From the NCBI RefSeq assembly GCF_003284935.1, contig NZ_QMEV01000013.1, positions 33,892 to 97,891 on the forward strand: 64,000 nt of DNA, written 5' to 3'. Positions 34,704 through 45,464 of the stretch are shown here, in pieces. Every line of letters starts with the position of its first letter. The first letter of the stretch is position 1. Both the position numbers and the translations under genes were made by a program. Origin of the DNA: Mycobacterium colombiense (GTDB lineage: Bacteria > Actinomycetota > Actinomycetes > Mycobacteriales > Mycobacteriaceae). Under the pieces are notes generated by a model, which made no database searches, was not told the DNA's origin, and saw only the letters and a list, made by a program, of their open reading frames with translations.

Positions 34704-34956
34704 TGCCGGCCGCCGCGAGCAACACGACGGCGGACACCCCACGAGGCTTGCTGGCGCCGCGGCGACGCCGCGGGCGGCGTCCGGTCGGACATGGGCGACA
34801 CGCCGTCAGATGCTAGCGGAATGATGCGGGCAACCGCGCGGCGAAAGCGCCTGTCCAGAAACGCATCAGGCGCCTGTCACCCCACGGCCACGCACCGTTC
34901 ATTTCGCCCGTTGAGTGGGCCAGGCCGCGACCGGCCAACCAAGAGTTGCCGATTTG

Positions 34957-35847
34957 CTAACTAGGCGACGAGTCGGCCACGCAGCGAAACCCGATGTGCG
35001 TCGTCGCGGAGTCCTGCGATTGCGGTGACCGGGCGGCCGGACGGTACCGGTGGCAGTACTCCGGTGCGCACAGGTGGCTGCCGCCCTTCAGCGTCTGGTT
35101 GACGGACGGATCGGCGGGCCCCGACGGGGTGCAGCAGGACTTGGGCGGCAGGTCGAGCCGGTGATGCGCGGAGTATTCGGTGGCCGTCCACTCCCACACG
35201 TTGCCGATCATGTCGACGAGACCAAAAGCGTTGGGGGCGAAGGCCCCTACCGGTGACGTCCCCACCCAGCCGAGCGCCCCGTCGTTGCGGTACGGGAAGC
35301 TGCCCTGCCAGGTGTTGGCCATCAGCCGGCCCCCGCTGGTGGCCTCCTCACCCCACGAGTAGGTGGTCGCCGACCCGGCCCGGGCCGCGTACTCCCATTC
35401 GGCCTCGGTCGGCAGGCGCCGGCCGGCCCAGCGCGCATAGGCCGTCGCGTCCGGATACGCCACCTGCACCACCGGGTGATCGCCGCGGTCCGCGACATCG
35501 CTGTCGGGGCCGAACGGGTGACGCCAACTCGCCCCCGGCACCCACTGCCACCACTGCCGCCAGTCGCGCAGGTCGACCGGGCCAGCGGTGGGACGGAAAA
35601 CCATTGCGCCCGGGACTAACTCGCCGGGGTCCGCTCCCGGATACAGCGCCGGGTCGATCGGCTGCTCGGCCACCGTCACATACCCGGTGGCGGCGACGAA
35701 TTCGGCGAACTGCGCGTTGGTCACCGGGTGCCGTTCCACCGCGACGGGAGCCACCGTCACGGTGTGGATTGGCGCCTCTTCGGGGTAGAAGTTGGTCGAT
35801 CCCATGCGGAATGACCCGCCCGGGAGGTCGACCAGCTCGGTGAGCAC
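34957..35847 (-). CDS. Formylglycine-generating enzyme (Rv0712-like)
   Basis: A 296-residue copper-dependent oxidase that converts the active-site cysteine of type I sulfatases to C-alpha-formylglycine. The C-terminal catalytic segment GGSHLCAPEYCHRYRPAAR holds both essential cysteines (about C260 and C265). MGSTNFYPEEAPIHTVTV, RHPVTNAQFAEFV, LPTEAEWEYAARAG and MIGNVWEWT are conserved FGE-sulfatase-fold motifs. Start is GTG 35847. Its likely client is AtsA, encoded 3.3 kb upstream with a CSPTR site. The sequence is very close to the M. tuberculosis enzyme whose structure and activity are known. Confidence 0.93.
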   Translation of the reverse strand: MLTELVDLPGGSFRMGSTNFYPEEAPIHTVTVAPVAVERHPVTNAQFAEFVAATGYVTVAEQPIDPALYPGADPGELVPGAMVFRPTAGPVDLRDWRQWWQWVPGASWRHPFGPDSDVADRGDHPVVQVAYPDATAYARWAGRRLPTEAEWEYAARAGSATTYSWGEEATSGGRLMANTWQGSFPYRNDGALGWVGTSPVGAFAPNAFGLVDMIGNVWEWTATEYSAHHRLDLPPKSCCTPSGPADPSVNQTLKGGSHLCAPEYCHRYRPAARSPQSQDSATTHIGFRCVADSSPS

Positions 35848-35874
35848 CCCGCCAGGCTACGCCGGCGAGGCGCG

Positions 35875-36819
35875 TCAGTCGGATTGCCGGTACCAGGTGA
35901 GCATGTAGAGGGCCATCGCCGCGACCAGCGCGATCAACACCCAGATCACCAGGACTTGGTCGATCCACGCTCCCGGCGGGGGCGCCCCCGGCAAGAAGTT
36001 GCGGATAGGTATGACGGCGAACAACATGGCGGCAAACCACGTGACGAACGGGGGCACGAATTTCCTTCTGCCCAAGGCGATCTGGATGACCACGGCGAAC
36101 GCCAACGCGGGCAGCGCGAACAGGACCAGGCAGATGCCGAGGTCGAAGATCAGCGGCCCCTTGGCCCGATGCAGCGTGATGACGACGTTGTCGGCGCGAT
36201 CGGAGTCCTGGCTGGCCTCGCCGACGCGCTGGACGATGACGTCCCAGCCGTCCAAGCCGCCGGTGACCTCCACCCGAGCGGGAATGTAGCGGCGCGCATC
36301 GCCCTGGCCGACAAGCACATCGGCGGACAGGGCGTCGGTGCGGTAGGAATCGAACGGCCAGTTGTTCGGGTCGCCGCGCGCCTCGATGGTGGTCGCCACC
36401 TGCGCCGGTGACTTGCCGGCCGGATACTGCAGGTCGCCGAGGTCGTTCGGGGGATCCATGCGCACCGCGGTGTCGGTCTTGAGCACCTCGAGGCGCTTGT
36501 CGAACATCGACTCCTCGGGGATCACCAGGACCTTCACCGTCAGTCGGTTCGCGGTGGTGTCCAGCTTTTCGAGGCGCACCAGCACGACGGTGTCATTGGT
36601 GGCGTTGAGGTCCGGGGGCTTGAGCGGGCCCCCCGATTTCGCGAGCAGGTGCACCCCGAACAGCGACAGCACGTAGACGGCGAGGAAGCCCGCGACGGCC
36701 GCCACGGCGACGATCCTGCGCCGCTTCCGCCGATCGGGCGCGGACGCCGGCGGGGGCGCCGCGGGTGGTTGCTCCGAGGGCGCCGGAGGCGGTGGCGAGG
36801 GCGGTGCGTGGTGGGTCAT
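35875..36819 (-). CDS. DUF4436 membrane protein, copy B
   Basis: A 314-residue paralogue of copy A. The first 30 residues are a proline-rich cytoplasmic tail (HHAPPSPPPPAPSEQPPAAPPP). A helix (IVAVAAVAGFLAVYVLSLFGVHLL) follows, then the outer domain with DPPNDLGDLQYPAGKSPAQVATTIEARGDPNNWPFDSYRTD. Three C-terminal helices include HRAKGPLIFDLGICLVLFALPALAF and IPIRNFLPGAPPPGAWIDQVLVIWVLI. It starts 257 bases from the divergent pstS, so the two share a control region. It ends 27 bases before the FGE gene, suggesting co-transcription. Confidence 0.82.
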   Translation of the reverse strand: MTHHAPPSPPPPAPSEQPPAAPPPASAPDRRKRRRIVAVAAVAGFLAVYVLSLFGVHLLAKSGGPLKPPDLNATNDTVVLVRLEKLDTTANRLTVKVLVIPEESMFDKRLEVLKTDTAVRMDPPNDLGDLQYPAGKSPAQVATTIEARGDPNNWPFDSYRTDALSADVLVGQGDARRYIPARVEVTGGLDGWDVIVQRVGEASQDSDRADNVVITLHRAKGPLIFDLGICLVLFALPALAFAVVIQIALGRRKFVPPFVTWFAAMLFAVIPIRNFLPGAPPPGAWIDQVLVIWVLIALVAAMALYMLTWYRQSD

Positions 36820-37034
36820 CGGTCAACACCTCCGTGGCGAATTCGGACACTCGAGGACGGATGCTAGCGAACTCGCGCTCGGCGCGGGGGAAGTTAGAAA
36901 ATTCGTCACGTTTAGGTAATTTCCCCAAGCATCCGCGGCGGCGCGCACAGCTCAGCGAAACGGATGCGGGGGCCTCGGTGCTCGTCGCGGCCCGCACCGC
37001 GCCCACTAGCGGTACGCGGCCGGCCGGCGCACCA

Positions 37035-37056
37035 GTTCATCCGGAGTTTGTTTGCC
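37035..37056 (+). promoter_or_regulatory. Pho-box-like tandem repeat upstream of pstS
   Basis: Two adjoining 11-base units, GTTCATCCGGA (37035-37045) and GTTTGTTTGCC (37046-37056), fit the actinobacterial PhoP/RegX3 direct-repeat unit G(T/G)TCAYYYR(G/C)G at 10 and 8 of 11 positions. They end 20 bases before the pstS ATG. The 11-base periodicity is what a phosphate-starvation response regulator dimer reads. Binding by SenX3-RegX3 is inferred. Confidence 0.55.
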
Positions 37057-37076
37057 TGTTAAGCCGGTGGCGGTAA

Positions 37077-38210
37077 ATGTCGGGTGTGAAGCGCAAGCGT
37101 TGGGCACCGGCCACCGGTGTTCTGGTGGCCGCCACCGTGGTCGCGGCATGCAGCAACTCCCCCGCAAGCCTGCCGTCTACCGCCGGGGCCAAGGTCGACT
37201 GCGGCGGCAAGCAGGCCCTGGCGGCCAGCGGCTCGACCGCCCAAGCCAACGCGATGACCCGGTTCGTCGATGCCTATCGCCAGGCCTGCTCCGGGCAGAC
37301 CCTGAACTACACCGCCAACGGATCGGGCAATGGGATCTCCGACTTCCTTTCCGGCAGAACGGATTTCGCTGGATCGGACACCCCGCTGTCGGGTGACCAG
37401 TACGCCGCCGCCAGACAGCGGTGCGGCGGTGCCGACGCCTGGAACCTGCCGGTGGTGTTCGGCCCGCTGGCCATCACCTACAACCTCGCCGCCGTCGACT
37501 CGCTGGTGCTCGACGCGCCCACGCTGGCCAAGATATTCAACGGCACCATCACGCGCTGGGACGACCCCGCCCTGACCTTGCTCAACGCCTCCATGCCGGC
37601 CGAGGACATCCACGTCATCTACCGCAGCGACGGTTCGGGCACCACCGACAACTTCCAGGCCTACCTGCAGTCCGCGTCCGGCGGGGTCTGGGCCAAGGGC
37701 GCGGGCAAGGCCTTCAACGGCGGCGTCGGCTCCGGCGCCGTCGGCAACACCGGCATCGCGGCCGCCGTGAAGAGCACCGAGGGGGCGATCGGCTACAACG
37801 AACTGTCGTTCGCGCTCCAGCAGGGGCTGTTCGCGGCCGAGATCAAGACGCCGGCCAGCCGCAGGTCGTTGCGCCCCGTCCGGATCGGCACCGACACCGT
37901 CGGCAAAACCATCAAGGGCGCCAAGATCACCGGCGCCGGCAACGATCTGGTGCTCGACCTGTCGTCGTTCTACAACCCCGCCCAGCCCGACGTCTACCCG
38001 ATCGTGTTGGCGACCTACGAGATCGTCTGCTCCAAGTACCCCACCTTCGATGTGGCCAAGGCGGTCAAGGCTTTTCTGCAGGCGGCCATCGGACCCGGCC
38101 AGACCGAACTGGCCAAGAGCGGCTACATCCCGCTCTCGCCCGATTTCCAGGCGAGGGTGTCCGGCGCGGTCGACGCGATCACCTCGGTGGACGCACCCAG
38201 GCCCGAATGA
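37077..38210 (+). CDS. pstS: PstS-type periplasmic phosphate-binding lipoprotein
   Basis: A 377-residue solute-binding protein exported and lipidated. A signal segment with a lipobox VAAC gives acylated C25. The mature part has [58 protein letters not shown], where SGST and the S/D residues bind phosphate. [45 protein letters not shown] and [11 protein letters not shown] are classic PstS motifs. It stands alone without pstCAB, so it would feed a transporter encoded elsewhere or sense phosphate. It is the only plus-strand gene in this insert and converges with DUF4436 copy C, 6 bases away. A Pho-box-like repeat precedes it. Confidence 0.9.
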   Translation: MSGVKRKRWAPATGVLVAATVVAACSNSPASLPSTAGAKVDCGGKQALAASGSTAQANAMTRFVDAYRQACSGQTLNYTANGSGNGISDFLSGRTDFAGSDTPLSGDQYAAARQRCGGADAWNLPVVFGPLAITYNLAAVDSLVLDAPTLAKIFNGTITRWDDPALTLLNASMPAEDIHVIYRSDGSGTTDNFQAYLQSASGGVWAKGAGKAFNGGVGSGAVGNTGIAAAVKSTEGAIGYNELSFALQQGLFAAEIKTPASRRSLRPVRIGTDTVGKTIKGAKITGAGNDLVLDLSSFYNPAQPDVYPIVLATYEIVCSKYPTFDVAKAVKAFLQAAIGPGQTELAKSGYIPLSPDFQARVSGAVDAITSVDAPRPE

Positions 38211-38216
38211 GCGAAA

Positions 38217-39155
38217 CTAGGTCCGGGTGGGCGTTTTTCGATCGCGCTGTCGCCACCAGCCGACCAGGAACAGCGTCAGCGCGGTGACCAGCCCGATCAA
38301 TACCCACAGCACGATCGCCTGGTCCACCCACGAACCGTAGGGCGGGCTGCCGGGCAGGATGTTGCGCAGCGGGACGATCGCGAAAAGCATTGCGCCGTAC
38401 CACGTGGTGAGCGGCGGCAGGAACGACGTCCGGCCCAGCGCCACCGGGATGGCGACCCACAACGCCAACACGGGCAACGAGATCAGGACCAGGCAGATCC
38501 CTACATCGAAGATCAGCTGCCCCTTGGCCCGGTGCAGCGTGATGACCACGTCATCCTTGAGATCCGGGTTGTTGTCTTCGGCGTCGTGGACGCGGGTGAC
38601 GGTGGCATCCCACCCGTCCAACCCCCCGGTCGCTTCGACGCGCGCGGCGGTCTTCTCCTTGTTCGCGCCCGACCCGGTGAACACGTCGGCCGAGATGACC
38701 CCGGTCCGGTACGAGTCGAACGGCCAGTTCGCGGGATCGCCGTGCGCCTCGATGGTGGTGGTCACCTGCGCGGGCGCCTTGCCGACCGGGTACTGCAGGT
38801 CGCCGAGGTCGTTGTCGGGATACAGCCGCACCGCCGCGTCGGTCGTCAGCACCCCGAAGTTCTTGTCGTACAACGTGTCTTTGGGGTAGACCAGCACATT
38901 GACCGTCAGCCGGTTCGCGACGGTGTCCAGCTTCTCCAGCCGCACCTGCACGACGCTGTCCTCGGCCTCGACCTTGCTCAGGTCCACCGCGGGCAGCGCG
39001 GGCGCCGATTTGGCCAGCAGGTGCACGGCGATCAGCGAGAGCACATAGATGACGACGAGGGAGGCGACGATCCCGAACGCAATGGCGATTTGCCGTCCTC
39101 GGGCACCGGCCGGTGCCTGCGGCCCCGTCGGCCCGGCGGTCATCGGGGTACCCAT
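38217..39155 (-). CDS. DUF4436 membrane protein, copy C
   Basis: A 312-residue paralogue. It has an N-terminal helix IAIAFGIVASLVVIYVLSLIAVHLL and an outer domain with LYPDNDLGDLQYPVGKAPAQVTTTIEAHGDPANWPFDSYRTG. The C-terminal helices surround HRAKGQLIFDVGICLVLISLPVLALWVAIPVALG and IVPLRNILPGSPPYGSWVDQAIVLWVLIG. The start ATG at 39155 overlaps the atsA stop (TGATG); ATG 39143 is an alternative. The overlap couples it to the sulfatase, which suggests the DUF4436 family works with AtsA, perhaps as a membrane partner. That is inference from position. Confidence 0.82.
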   Translation of the reverse strand: MGTPMTAGPTGPQAPAGARGRQIAIAFGIVASLVVIYVLSLIAVHLLAKSAPALPAVDLSKVEAEDSVVQVRLEKLDTVANRLTVNVLVYPKDTLYDKNFGVLTTDAAVRLYPDNDLGDLQYPVGKAPAQVTTTIEAHGDPANWPFDSYRTGVISADVFTGSGANKEKTAARVEATGGLDGWDATVTRVHDAEDNNPDLKDDVVITLHRAKGQLIFDVGICLVLISLPVLALWVAIPVALGRTSFLPPLTTWYGAMLFAIVPLRNILPGSPPYGSWVDQAIVLWVLIGLVTALTLFLVGWWRQRDRKTPTRT

Positions 39156-41506
39156 CAGTCCCGCGAAAACGCAAGTGCGATTTCGGCTTCCACGTCCACG
39201 TAGGGCCGCCCCGACAGGTCGACGGTGACCTGGGTGATGGTGCCGCCGGTGAAGGTGAACGGCGCCTTGTAACGGCTGGACACTCCCGACCCGCCGTTGC
39301 GCCCGACCGTAATGCCGGCGCCCGCCAGCCCGAAGGTGCCCGGATGGGTGGTCACCCCGGGCAGCGTGCCGACGACATTGTCGTCGATGAACAAGGTGAC
39401 ATCGCCCAGCGGCGTATGACTGTTCTCGACCGTCCCGGTGCGTGAATAGCTGGCCCCGAACAGATGTCGGCCCAGCGGCACGGCGTCCGACGACGACACC
39501 TCCTGGTGGCGCTCGCCGAGGAAGTTGTACACGTAGTGCAGCCGGCCGTCCTGGATGAACAGCACGTGCCCGCCATGCGCGCCGCCCTGCTTGAACAGCA
39601 CGCCCTCGGCGCCGGTGGTGTCGACGGTCACCTCGGCGAGCACCGAGAACGACCGCCCGCGGATTTCGGCGGCGGCACCGATGCCCACGTCGGCGCAGTC
39701 GGGATAGTAGATGTAGCTGTTGCGGTCGCTGACCAGGTACGGCCGCGAGCGCCCCAGCGTCTCGAGAATATTCAGATCCGCCAGCGGCAGCCCGTTGTAT
39801 TTGTCCGCCTCCGAGAACCACAGCGCCTTGAGTTCTTCGAGTTTGTCCGGGTTTTCGGCGGCCAGATCGTGGCACTGGCTGCGGTCGGCCTCGATGTGGA
39901 ACAGTTCCCAGCGGTCGGCGTCGAAATGCGACCAGCCCGCCGGCGTCGCCGCATGTATGGTGTTGGCGAACCAGCCCCGGTGCCAGATCCCGCGGGTGCC
40001 CAGCATGGTGTAGAACTGGGTGCTTTTGCCCGTGTCGGCGCCCGGATCGGCAAGGGCCGCCTTGAAACTCACGCCGTCCAGCGGTTTCTGGGCGATGCCC
40101 TTGACGGTCTGCGGCGGCGCCATGCCCAGCAGGTCGTAGACGGTCGGGGTGATGTCGCAGACGTTGACGTAGTTGTCGCGGACCTCTCCGTGCGCGGCAA
40201 TTCCGTTGGGCCACGAGATGATTGCCGTGTCGGCGATGCCGCCCTCATGGGAGGCGTACCGCTTGTAGAGCTTGTAGGGGGTGTTGAAGGCCATCGCCCA
40301 GCCGATCGGGTAATGGTTGTAGGTCTCGGGGCCGCCGAGGTGGTCGAACAGCTTCATGCTCTCTTCGACCGTGTCGATGTAGCCGTTGAAGAACTTGCCC
40401 TCGTTGACCGACCCGTTCGGGCCACCTTCGCCGCTGGCGCCGTTGTCGGAGATGACCACGATGATGGTGTTGTCCAGCTGGCCCGAATCCTCGAGATAGT
40501 CCAGGATGCGGCCGATCTGGGCGTCGGTGTAGCTGAGGAACCCGGCGAACACCTCGGCCATCCGGGCGAACAGCTTCTTCTCTTCGTCATTCAGCGATTC
40601 CCAGGGCCGCACCGTGTCCTGCAGCGGCCACGGCTCACCGCCCGGCCCCTTCACGTCCAGATACGGGTTGACCGGTGACAGTTCGGTGTCTTGCGGCACG
40701 ATTCCGAGCGCCTTCTGCCGCTCCAGCACGACCTCGCGGTAGCGCTCGTAGCCCATGTCGAAGCGGCCGGCGTAACGGTCCGCCCATTCTTTGAAGACGT
40801 GGTGCGGCGCATGCCCGGCGCCGGGGCACACGTAGGAGAACCAAGGCTTCTCGGGCGCAATCACTTTGGCGTCGCGGATGAATTCGATGGTCTTGTCGGC
40901 CAGGTCCTTGGAGAGGTGGTAGCCGTCCTCCGGGGTGCCCGGGGGGCTCACCGGGTGGTTGTCGTACACCAGGTCGGGATACCACTGGTCGGTTTCACCG
41001 CCGAGGAATCCGTAGAACCGTTCGAAGCCACGCGACGTCGGCCAGTGCCGCTTGGTCGCGGCGAGATTGGATTCCTCGAGCGGCGTCAGGTGCCACTTGC
41101 CCACGCAGTACGTGTTGTAGCCCTGCTCCGCGAGCGCCTCGGAGAGCAGCCCCGTCTCAAAGGGTATGCGGCCGTTGGCGTTGGGGAAGCCCTCGGTGAA
41201 CTCCTCGATGGTGGCCATGCCGACGGTGGTGGCATTGCGCCCGGTGAGCAGCGACGCCCGGGTCGGCGAGCACAGCGCGGTGGTGTGGAACTGCGAGAGC
41301 CGGACGCCGCGCTCGGCGATGCGTGACATGGCCGGCATCTCCACCAGGCCGCCGAAGCAGTCCCAGGTCGCGATGCCCGTGTCGTCCCACACCAGGTACA
41401 GCACGTTGGGCGCGTCGGCCGGCGCCGTCGGAGCGGCGTAGGGCCCCCAGTCCGGTTCGGAATCCCGGATGTCGAGCTCGATCTTGCCGCTGAAGTCACC
41501 AGACAT
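39155..41506 (-). CDS. atsA: Arylsulfatase, type I (formylglycine) with C-terminal beta domain
   Basis: A 783-residue sulfatase. Metal-binding aspartates are in LVWDDTGIATWDCFGG, and the modification site is LCSPTRASLLTGR (C79, C-x-P-x-R), which FGE must oxidise. KWHLTP and HYPIGW-containing segments and VISDNGASGEGG complete the active site. After about residue 560 a beta-sandwich-like tail (SYIYYPDCADVGIGAAAEIRGRSFSVLAEVTVDTTGAEGVLF...) resembles lectin-type add-ons. No signal peptide is evident. It hydrolyses sulfate esters, supplying sulfate or trimming sulfated lipids. A 62-base hairpin lies directly upstream; no promoter is clear. Confidence 0.92.
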   Translation of the reverse strand: MSGDFSGKIELDIRDSEPDWGPYAAPTAPADAPNVLYLVWDDTGIATWDCFGGLVEMPAMSRIAERGVRLSQFHTTALCSPTRASLLTGRNATTVGMATIEEFTEGFPNANGRIPFETGLLSEALAEQGYNTYCVGKWHLTPLEESNLAATKRHWPTSRGFERFYGFLGGETDQWYPDLVYDNHPVSPPGTPEDGYHLSKDLADKTIEFIRDAKVIAPEKPWFSYVCPGAGHAPHHVFKEWADRYAGRFDMGYERYREVVLERQKALGIVPQDTELSPVNPYLDVKGPGGEPWPLQDTVRPWESLNDEEKKLFARMAEVFAGFLSYTDAQIGRILDYLEDSGQLDNTIIVVISDNGASGEGGPNGSVNEGKFFNGYIDTVEESMKLFDHLGGPETYNHYPIGWAMAFNTPYKLYKRYASHEGGIADTAIISWPNGIAAHGEVRDNYVNVCDITPTVYDLLGMAPPQTVKGIAQKPLDGVSFKAALADPGADTGKSTQFYTMLGTRGIWHRGWFANTIHAATPAGWSHFDADRWELFHIEADRSQCHDLAAENPDKLEELKALWFSEADKYNGLPLADLNILETLGRSRPYLVSDRNSYIYYPDCADVGIGAAAEIRGRSFSVLAEVTVDTTGAEGVLFKQGGAHGGHVLFIQDGRLHYVYNFLGERHQEVSSSDAVPLGRHLFGASYSRTGTVENSHTPLGDVTLFIDDNVVGTLPGVTTHPGTFGLAGAGITVGRNGGSGVSSRYKAPFTFTGGTITQVTVDLSGRPYVDVEAEIALAFSRD

Positions 41507-41507
41507 G

Positions 41508-41569
41508 CGCCGAGCGTAACGCCACTGCGAAAATTCCGGCGTTCTTTCGCAGTGAGGTTACGCTCGGCG
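41508..41569. repeat. Long imperfect hairpin between rpsQ and atsA
   Basis: The arm CGCCGAGCGTAAC + GC + CACTGCGAAA (41508-41532) and the arm at 41545-41569 are complementary at 23 of 25 positions, with a 12-base loop. The two mismatched bases are at 41521-41522. It begins one base outside the atsA ATG and lies 20 bases after the rpsQ stop, so on the minus strand it would terminate or attenuate S10-operon transcripts. There is no T-tract. The near-perfect symmetry also fits a dispersed palindromic repeat. Confidence 0.7.
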
Positions 41570-41589
41570 AACGCGAATACGCCGGCGGG

Positions 41590-41940
41590 TTACTTAGCCT
41601 TTTCCAGAATTTCGACGAGACGCCAGCGCTTGGTCGCCGACGTCGGGCGCGTCTCCATCAACGAGACGCGGTCACCGATTCCGGCCGTGCTGTTCTCGTC
41701 GTGCGCCTTGACCTTCGTGGTGGTCCGGATGATCTTGCCGTACAGCGGGTGACGCACGCGGTCCTCGAGCTCGACCACGATGGTCTTCTGCATCTTGTCG
41801 CTCACCACGTAGCCGATGCGCACCTTGCGCCGTCCCCGCACCTTCGGGTTGGCCGGAGTGTGCTTGGGGCCCTTGTCCTTCGACGCGGCCTCGATTGCGG
41901 CGGCCTTCTTGGGGGCAGCCTTCTTGGCTTCTGCCATCAC
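41590..41940 (-). CDS. rpsQ: 30S ribosomal protein S17
   Basis: A 116-residue S17. An Ala/Lys-rich N-terminal extension ([37 protein letters not shown]) precedes the OB-fold core [36 protein letters not shown]...[28 protein letters not shown]. The start is GTG 41940 overlapping the rpmC stop (GTGA), or the adjoining ATG 41937. It is the last gene of the S10 group before the non-ribosomal insert. Confidence 0.96.
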   Translation of the reverse strand: MMAEAKKAAPKKAAAIEAASKDKGPKHTPANPKVRGRRKVRIGYVVSDKMQKTIVVELEDRVRHPLYGKIIRTTTKVKAHDENSTAGIGDRVSLMETRPTSATKRWRLVEILEKAK

Positions 41941-42170
41941 GATTCCTTACCGTCGGGCCCGGATGCCAGGCCCAGTTCTCGTTCGCGCAGCACGGTGTAG
42001 ACGCGCGCGATCTCCTGACGCACCGTGCGGAGCCGGCGGTTGTTGGTGAGCTGTCCGGTCGCCATCTGGAAACGCAGATTGAACAGCTCTTCCTTGGATT
42101 CGCGCAACCGCTCGGTCAGCTCCTCTTCGGTGAGCTCACGCAGTTCGCCAGGCGAAATTCCCACTGCCAT
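41937..42170 (-). CDS. rpmC: 50S ribosomal protein L29
   Basis: A 77-residue L29: [67 protein letters not shown], two helices near the exit tunnel that dock SRP and trigger factor. ATG 42170 shares its A with the rplP stop (TGATG). Confidence 0.96.
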   Translation of the reverse strand: MAVGISPGELRELTEEELTERLRESKEELFNLRFQMATGQLTNNRRLRTVRQEIARVYTVLRERELGLASGPDGKES

Positions 42171-42586
42171 CAGAACTGATCCTCTCGAGTCACGATGCGG
42201 GCCTTGATCGGCAACTTGTGGATCGCGCGGGTCAGCGCCGCCCGGGCGGTCTGCTCGTTGGGGTAGCTGAGTTCGAACAGCACCCGGCCCGGCTTGACGT
42301 TGACGACCCACCACTCCGGCGAACCCTTACCCGAACCCATGCGGGTTTCGGCGGGCTTCTTGGTCAGCGGCCGGTCCGGGAAGACGTTGATCCACACCTT
42401 GCCGCCACGCTTGATGTGCCGGTTGATGGCGATACGAGCGGACTCGATCTGCCGGTTGGTGACGTAGGCGTGCTCGAGGGCCTGGATGCCGTAGTCACCG
42501 AAGTTCACCGCGGTGCCGCCACTGGCGATGCCGCGCTGGCGGGGGTGGTGCTGCTTGCGGTGTTTAACCCTGCGGGGAATCAACAT
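42170..42586 (-). CDS. rplP: 50S ribosomal protein L16
   Basis: A 138-residue L16: [106 protein letters not shown]. It helps organise the A-site tRNA. It starts 3 bases after rpsC. Confidence 0.97.
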   Translation of the reverse strand: MLIPRRVKHRKQHHPRQRGIASGGTAVNFGDYGIQALEHAYVTNRQIESARIAINRHIKRGGKVWINVFPDRPLTKKPAETRMGSGKGSPEWWVVNVKPGRVLFELSYPNEQTARAALTRAIHKLPIKARIVTREDQF

Positions 42587-42589
42587 GAT

Positions 42590-43991
<1,402 letters not shown>

Positions 43992-43995
<4 letters not shown>

Positions 43996-44273
43996 CGCCG
44001 TTTGGCCTTCCGGTCGTCCTTGATGTGTCCCTTGAAGGTGCGGGTGGGCGCGAATTCACCAAGCTTGTGGCCGACCATCGCCTCGGTGACGAACACCGGG
44101 ACGTGCTTGCGTCCGTCGTGGACGGCGAAGGTGTGGCCGATGAAGTCAGGAATGATCGTCGAACGCCGCGACCATGTCTTGATCACCTGTTTGGTGTTCT
44201 TCTCGTTCTGCGTGTCCACCTTCTTGAGCAGGTGGCCATCGACGAACGGGCCCTTCTTCAGGCTGCGTGGCAT
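43992..44273 (-). CDS. rpsS: 30S ribosomal protein S19
   Basis: A 93-residue S19: [83 protein letters not shown]. It sits in the 30S head next to S13. Standard length. Confidence 0.97.
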
Positions 44274-44290
44274 GTGCTACTCCTGACTTC

Positions 44291-45133
44291 CTAGCGACCG
44301 TGCTTCTTGCCGGTGCGCCGGCGTCGGACAATGAGCTTGTTACTGGCCTTGTTCGGGTGACGGGTGCGGCCCTCGGGCTTGCCCCACGGGCTCACCGGGT
44401 GGCGACCACCGGAGGTCTTGCCCTCGCCACCACCGTGCGGGTGGTCCACCGGGTTCATGACCACACCACGGACGGAGGGGCGCTTGCCCTTCCACCGCAT
44501 CCGGCCGGCCTTGCCCCAGTTGATGTTCGCCTGTTCGGCGTTGCCGACCTCGCCGACGGTGGCGCGGCAGCGCACGTCGACGCGGCGGATCTCGCCGCTG
44601 GGCATACGCAGCGACGCGTAGGTGCCCTCTTTACCGAGCAACTGGATGCTCGACCCGGCCGACCGCGCCAGCTTGGCACCGCCGCCCGGCCGCAGCTCCA
44701 CGGCGTGGATGACGGTACCGGCCGGGATGTTGCGCAGCGGCAGGTTGTTGCCCGGCTTGATGTCGGCGTTCGGCCCGCACTCCACCACGTCGCCCTGCGA
44801 AAGGCCCTGCGGCGCAATGATGTAGCGCTTCTCGCCGTCCAGGAAGTGCAGCAACGCGATGTTGGCGGTGCGGTTGGGGTCGTACTCGATGTGCGCGACC
44901 TTGGCGTTCACGCCGTCTTTGTCGTTGCGGCGGAAGTCGATCACCCGGTAGGCGCGCTTGTGGCCGCCACCCTTGTGGCGGGTGGTGATGCGGCCGTGCG
45001 CGTTCCGGCCACCGTGACCGTGCAGCGGGCGCACCAGCGACTTCTCCGGGGTGGAACGAGTGACCTCGGAGAAATCGGACACGCTCGAGCCGCGGCGGCC
45101 TGGGCTCGTCGGCTTGTACTTACGAATTGCCAT
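44291..45133 (-). CDS. rplB: 50S ribosomal protein L2
   Basis: A 280-residue L2 required for subunit joining and the peptidyl-transferase centre. It has [60 protein letters not shown] and the C-terminal [38 protein letters not shown], where the conserved histidine of DHPHGGG lies. Standard length and motifs. Confidence 0.98.
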   Translation of the reverse strand: MAIRKYKPTSPGRRGSSVSDFSEVTRSTPEKSLVRPLHGHGGRNAHGRITTRHKGGGHKRAYRVIDFRRNDKDGVNAKVAHIEYDPNRTANIALLHFLDGEKRYIIAPQGLSQGDVVECGPNADIKPGNNLPLRNIPAGTVIHAVELRPGGGAKLARSAGSSIQLLGKEGTYASLRMPSGEIRRVDVRCRATVGEVGNAEQANINWGKAGRMRWKGKRPSVRGVVMNPVDHPHGGGEGKTSGGRHPVSPWGKPEGRTRHPNKASNKLIVRRRRTGKKHGR

Positions 45134-45161
45134 GTCTAATCCGGTCTTCCTCTCGCGGCGG

Positions 45162-45464
45162 CTACGCCGGTGCCCCGAACAGATCGATCGGCTTGCTACC
45201 CGGCGCCAGCGTGACGATGGCCCGCTTGGTGCTCTTGCGCTTGCCGAAGCCGGTCCTGGTGCGCTTGCGCTTACCTTGCCGGTTCGCGGTGTTCACCGAT
45301 GCGACCTTGACGGAGAAGATCTTCTCGATAGCGATCTTGATCTGCGTCTTGTTCGAATCGGGGTGCACCACAAACGTGTACACGTTGTCGTCGAGCAACG
45401 AATAGGACTTCTCCGAGATGACCGGGCCCAGAATGATGTCGCGGGGGTCAGTGATGGTCGCCAT
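45162..45464 (-). CDS. rplW: 50S ribosomal protein L23
   Basis: A 100-residue L23: [88 protein letters not shown]. It docks trigger factor and SRP at the tunnel exit. Its ATG follows the rplD stop without a spacer. Confidence 0.97.
   Translation of the reverse strand: MATITDPRDIILGPVISEKSYSLLDDNVYTFVVHPDSNKTQIKIAIEKIFSVKVASVNTANRQGKRKRTRTGFGKRKSTKRAIVTLAPGSKPIDLFGAPA

Noticed and set aside
34848..34882. Direct repeat GCGCCTGTC x2 in the gap before the FGE end
   Set aside because: Only nine bases recur in a GC-rich gap, with no neighbouring gene start that it could serve.
32172..34964. A 930-codon open frame on the plus strand, and similar very long frames such as 5594-8629 on the minus strand
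   Set aside because: They are Arg/Pro/His-rich translations antisense to well-supported genes, an effect of high GC content. They have no domains or ribosome sites.
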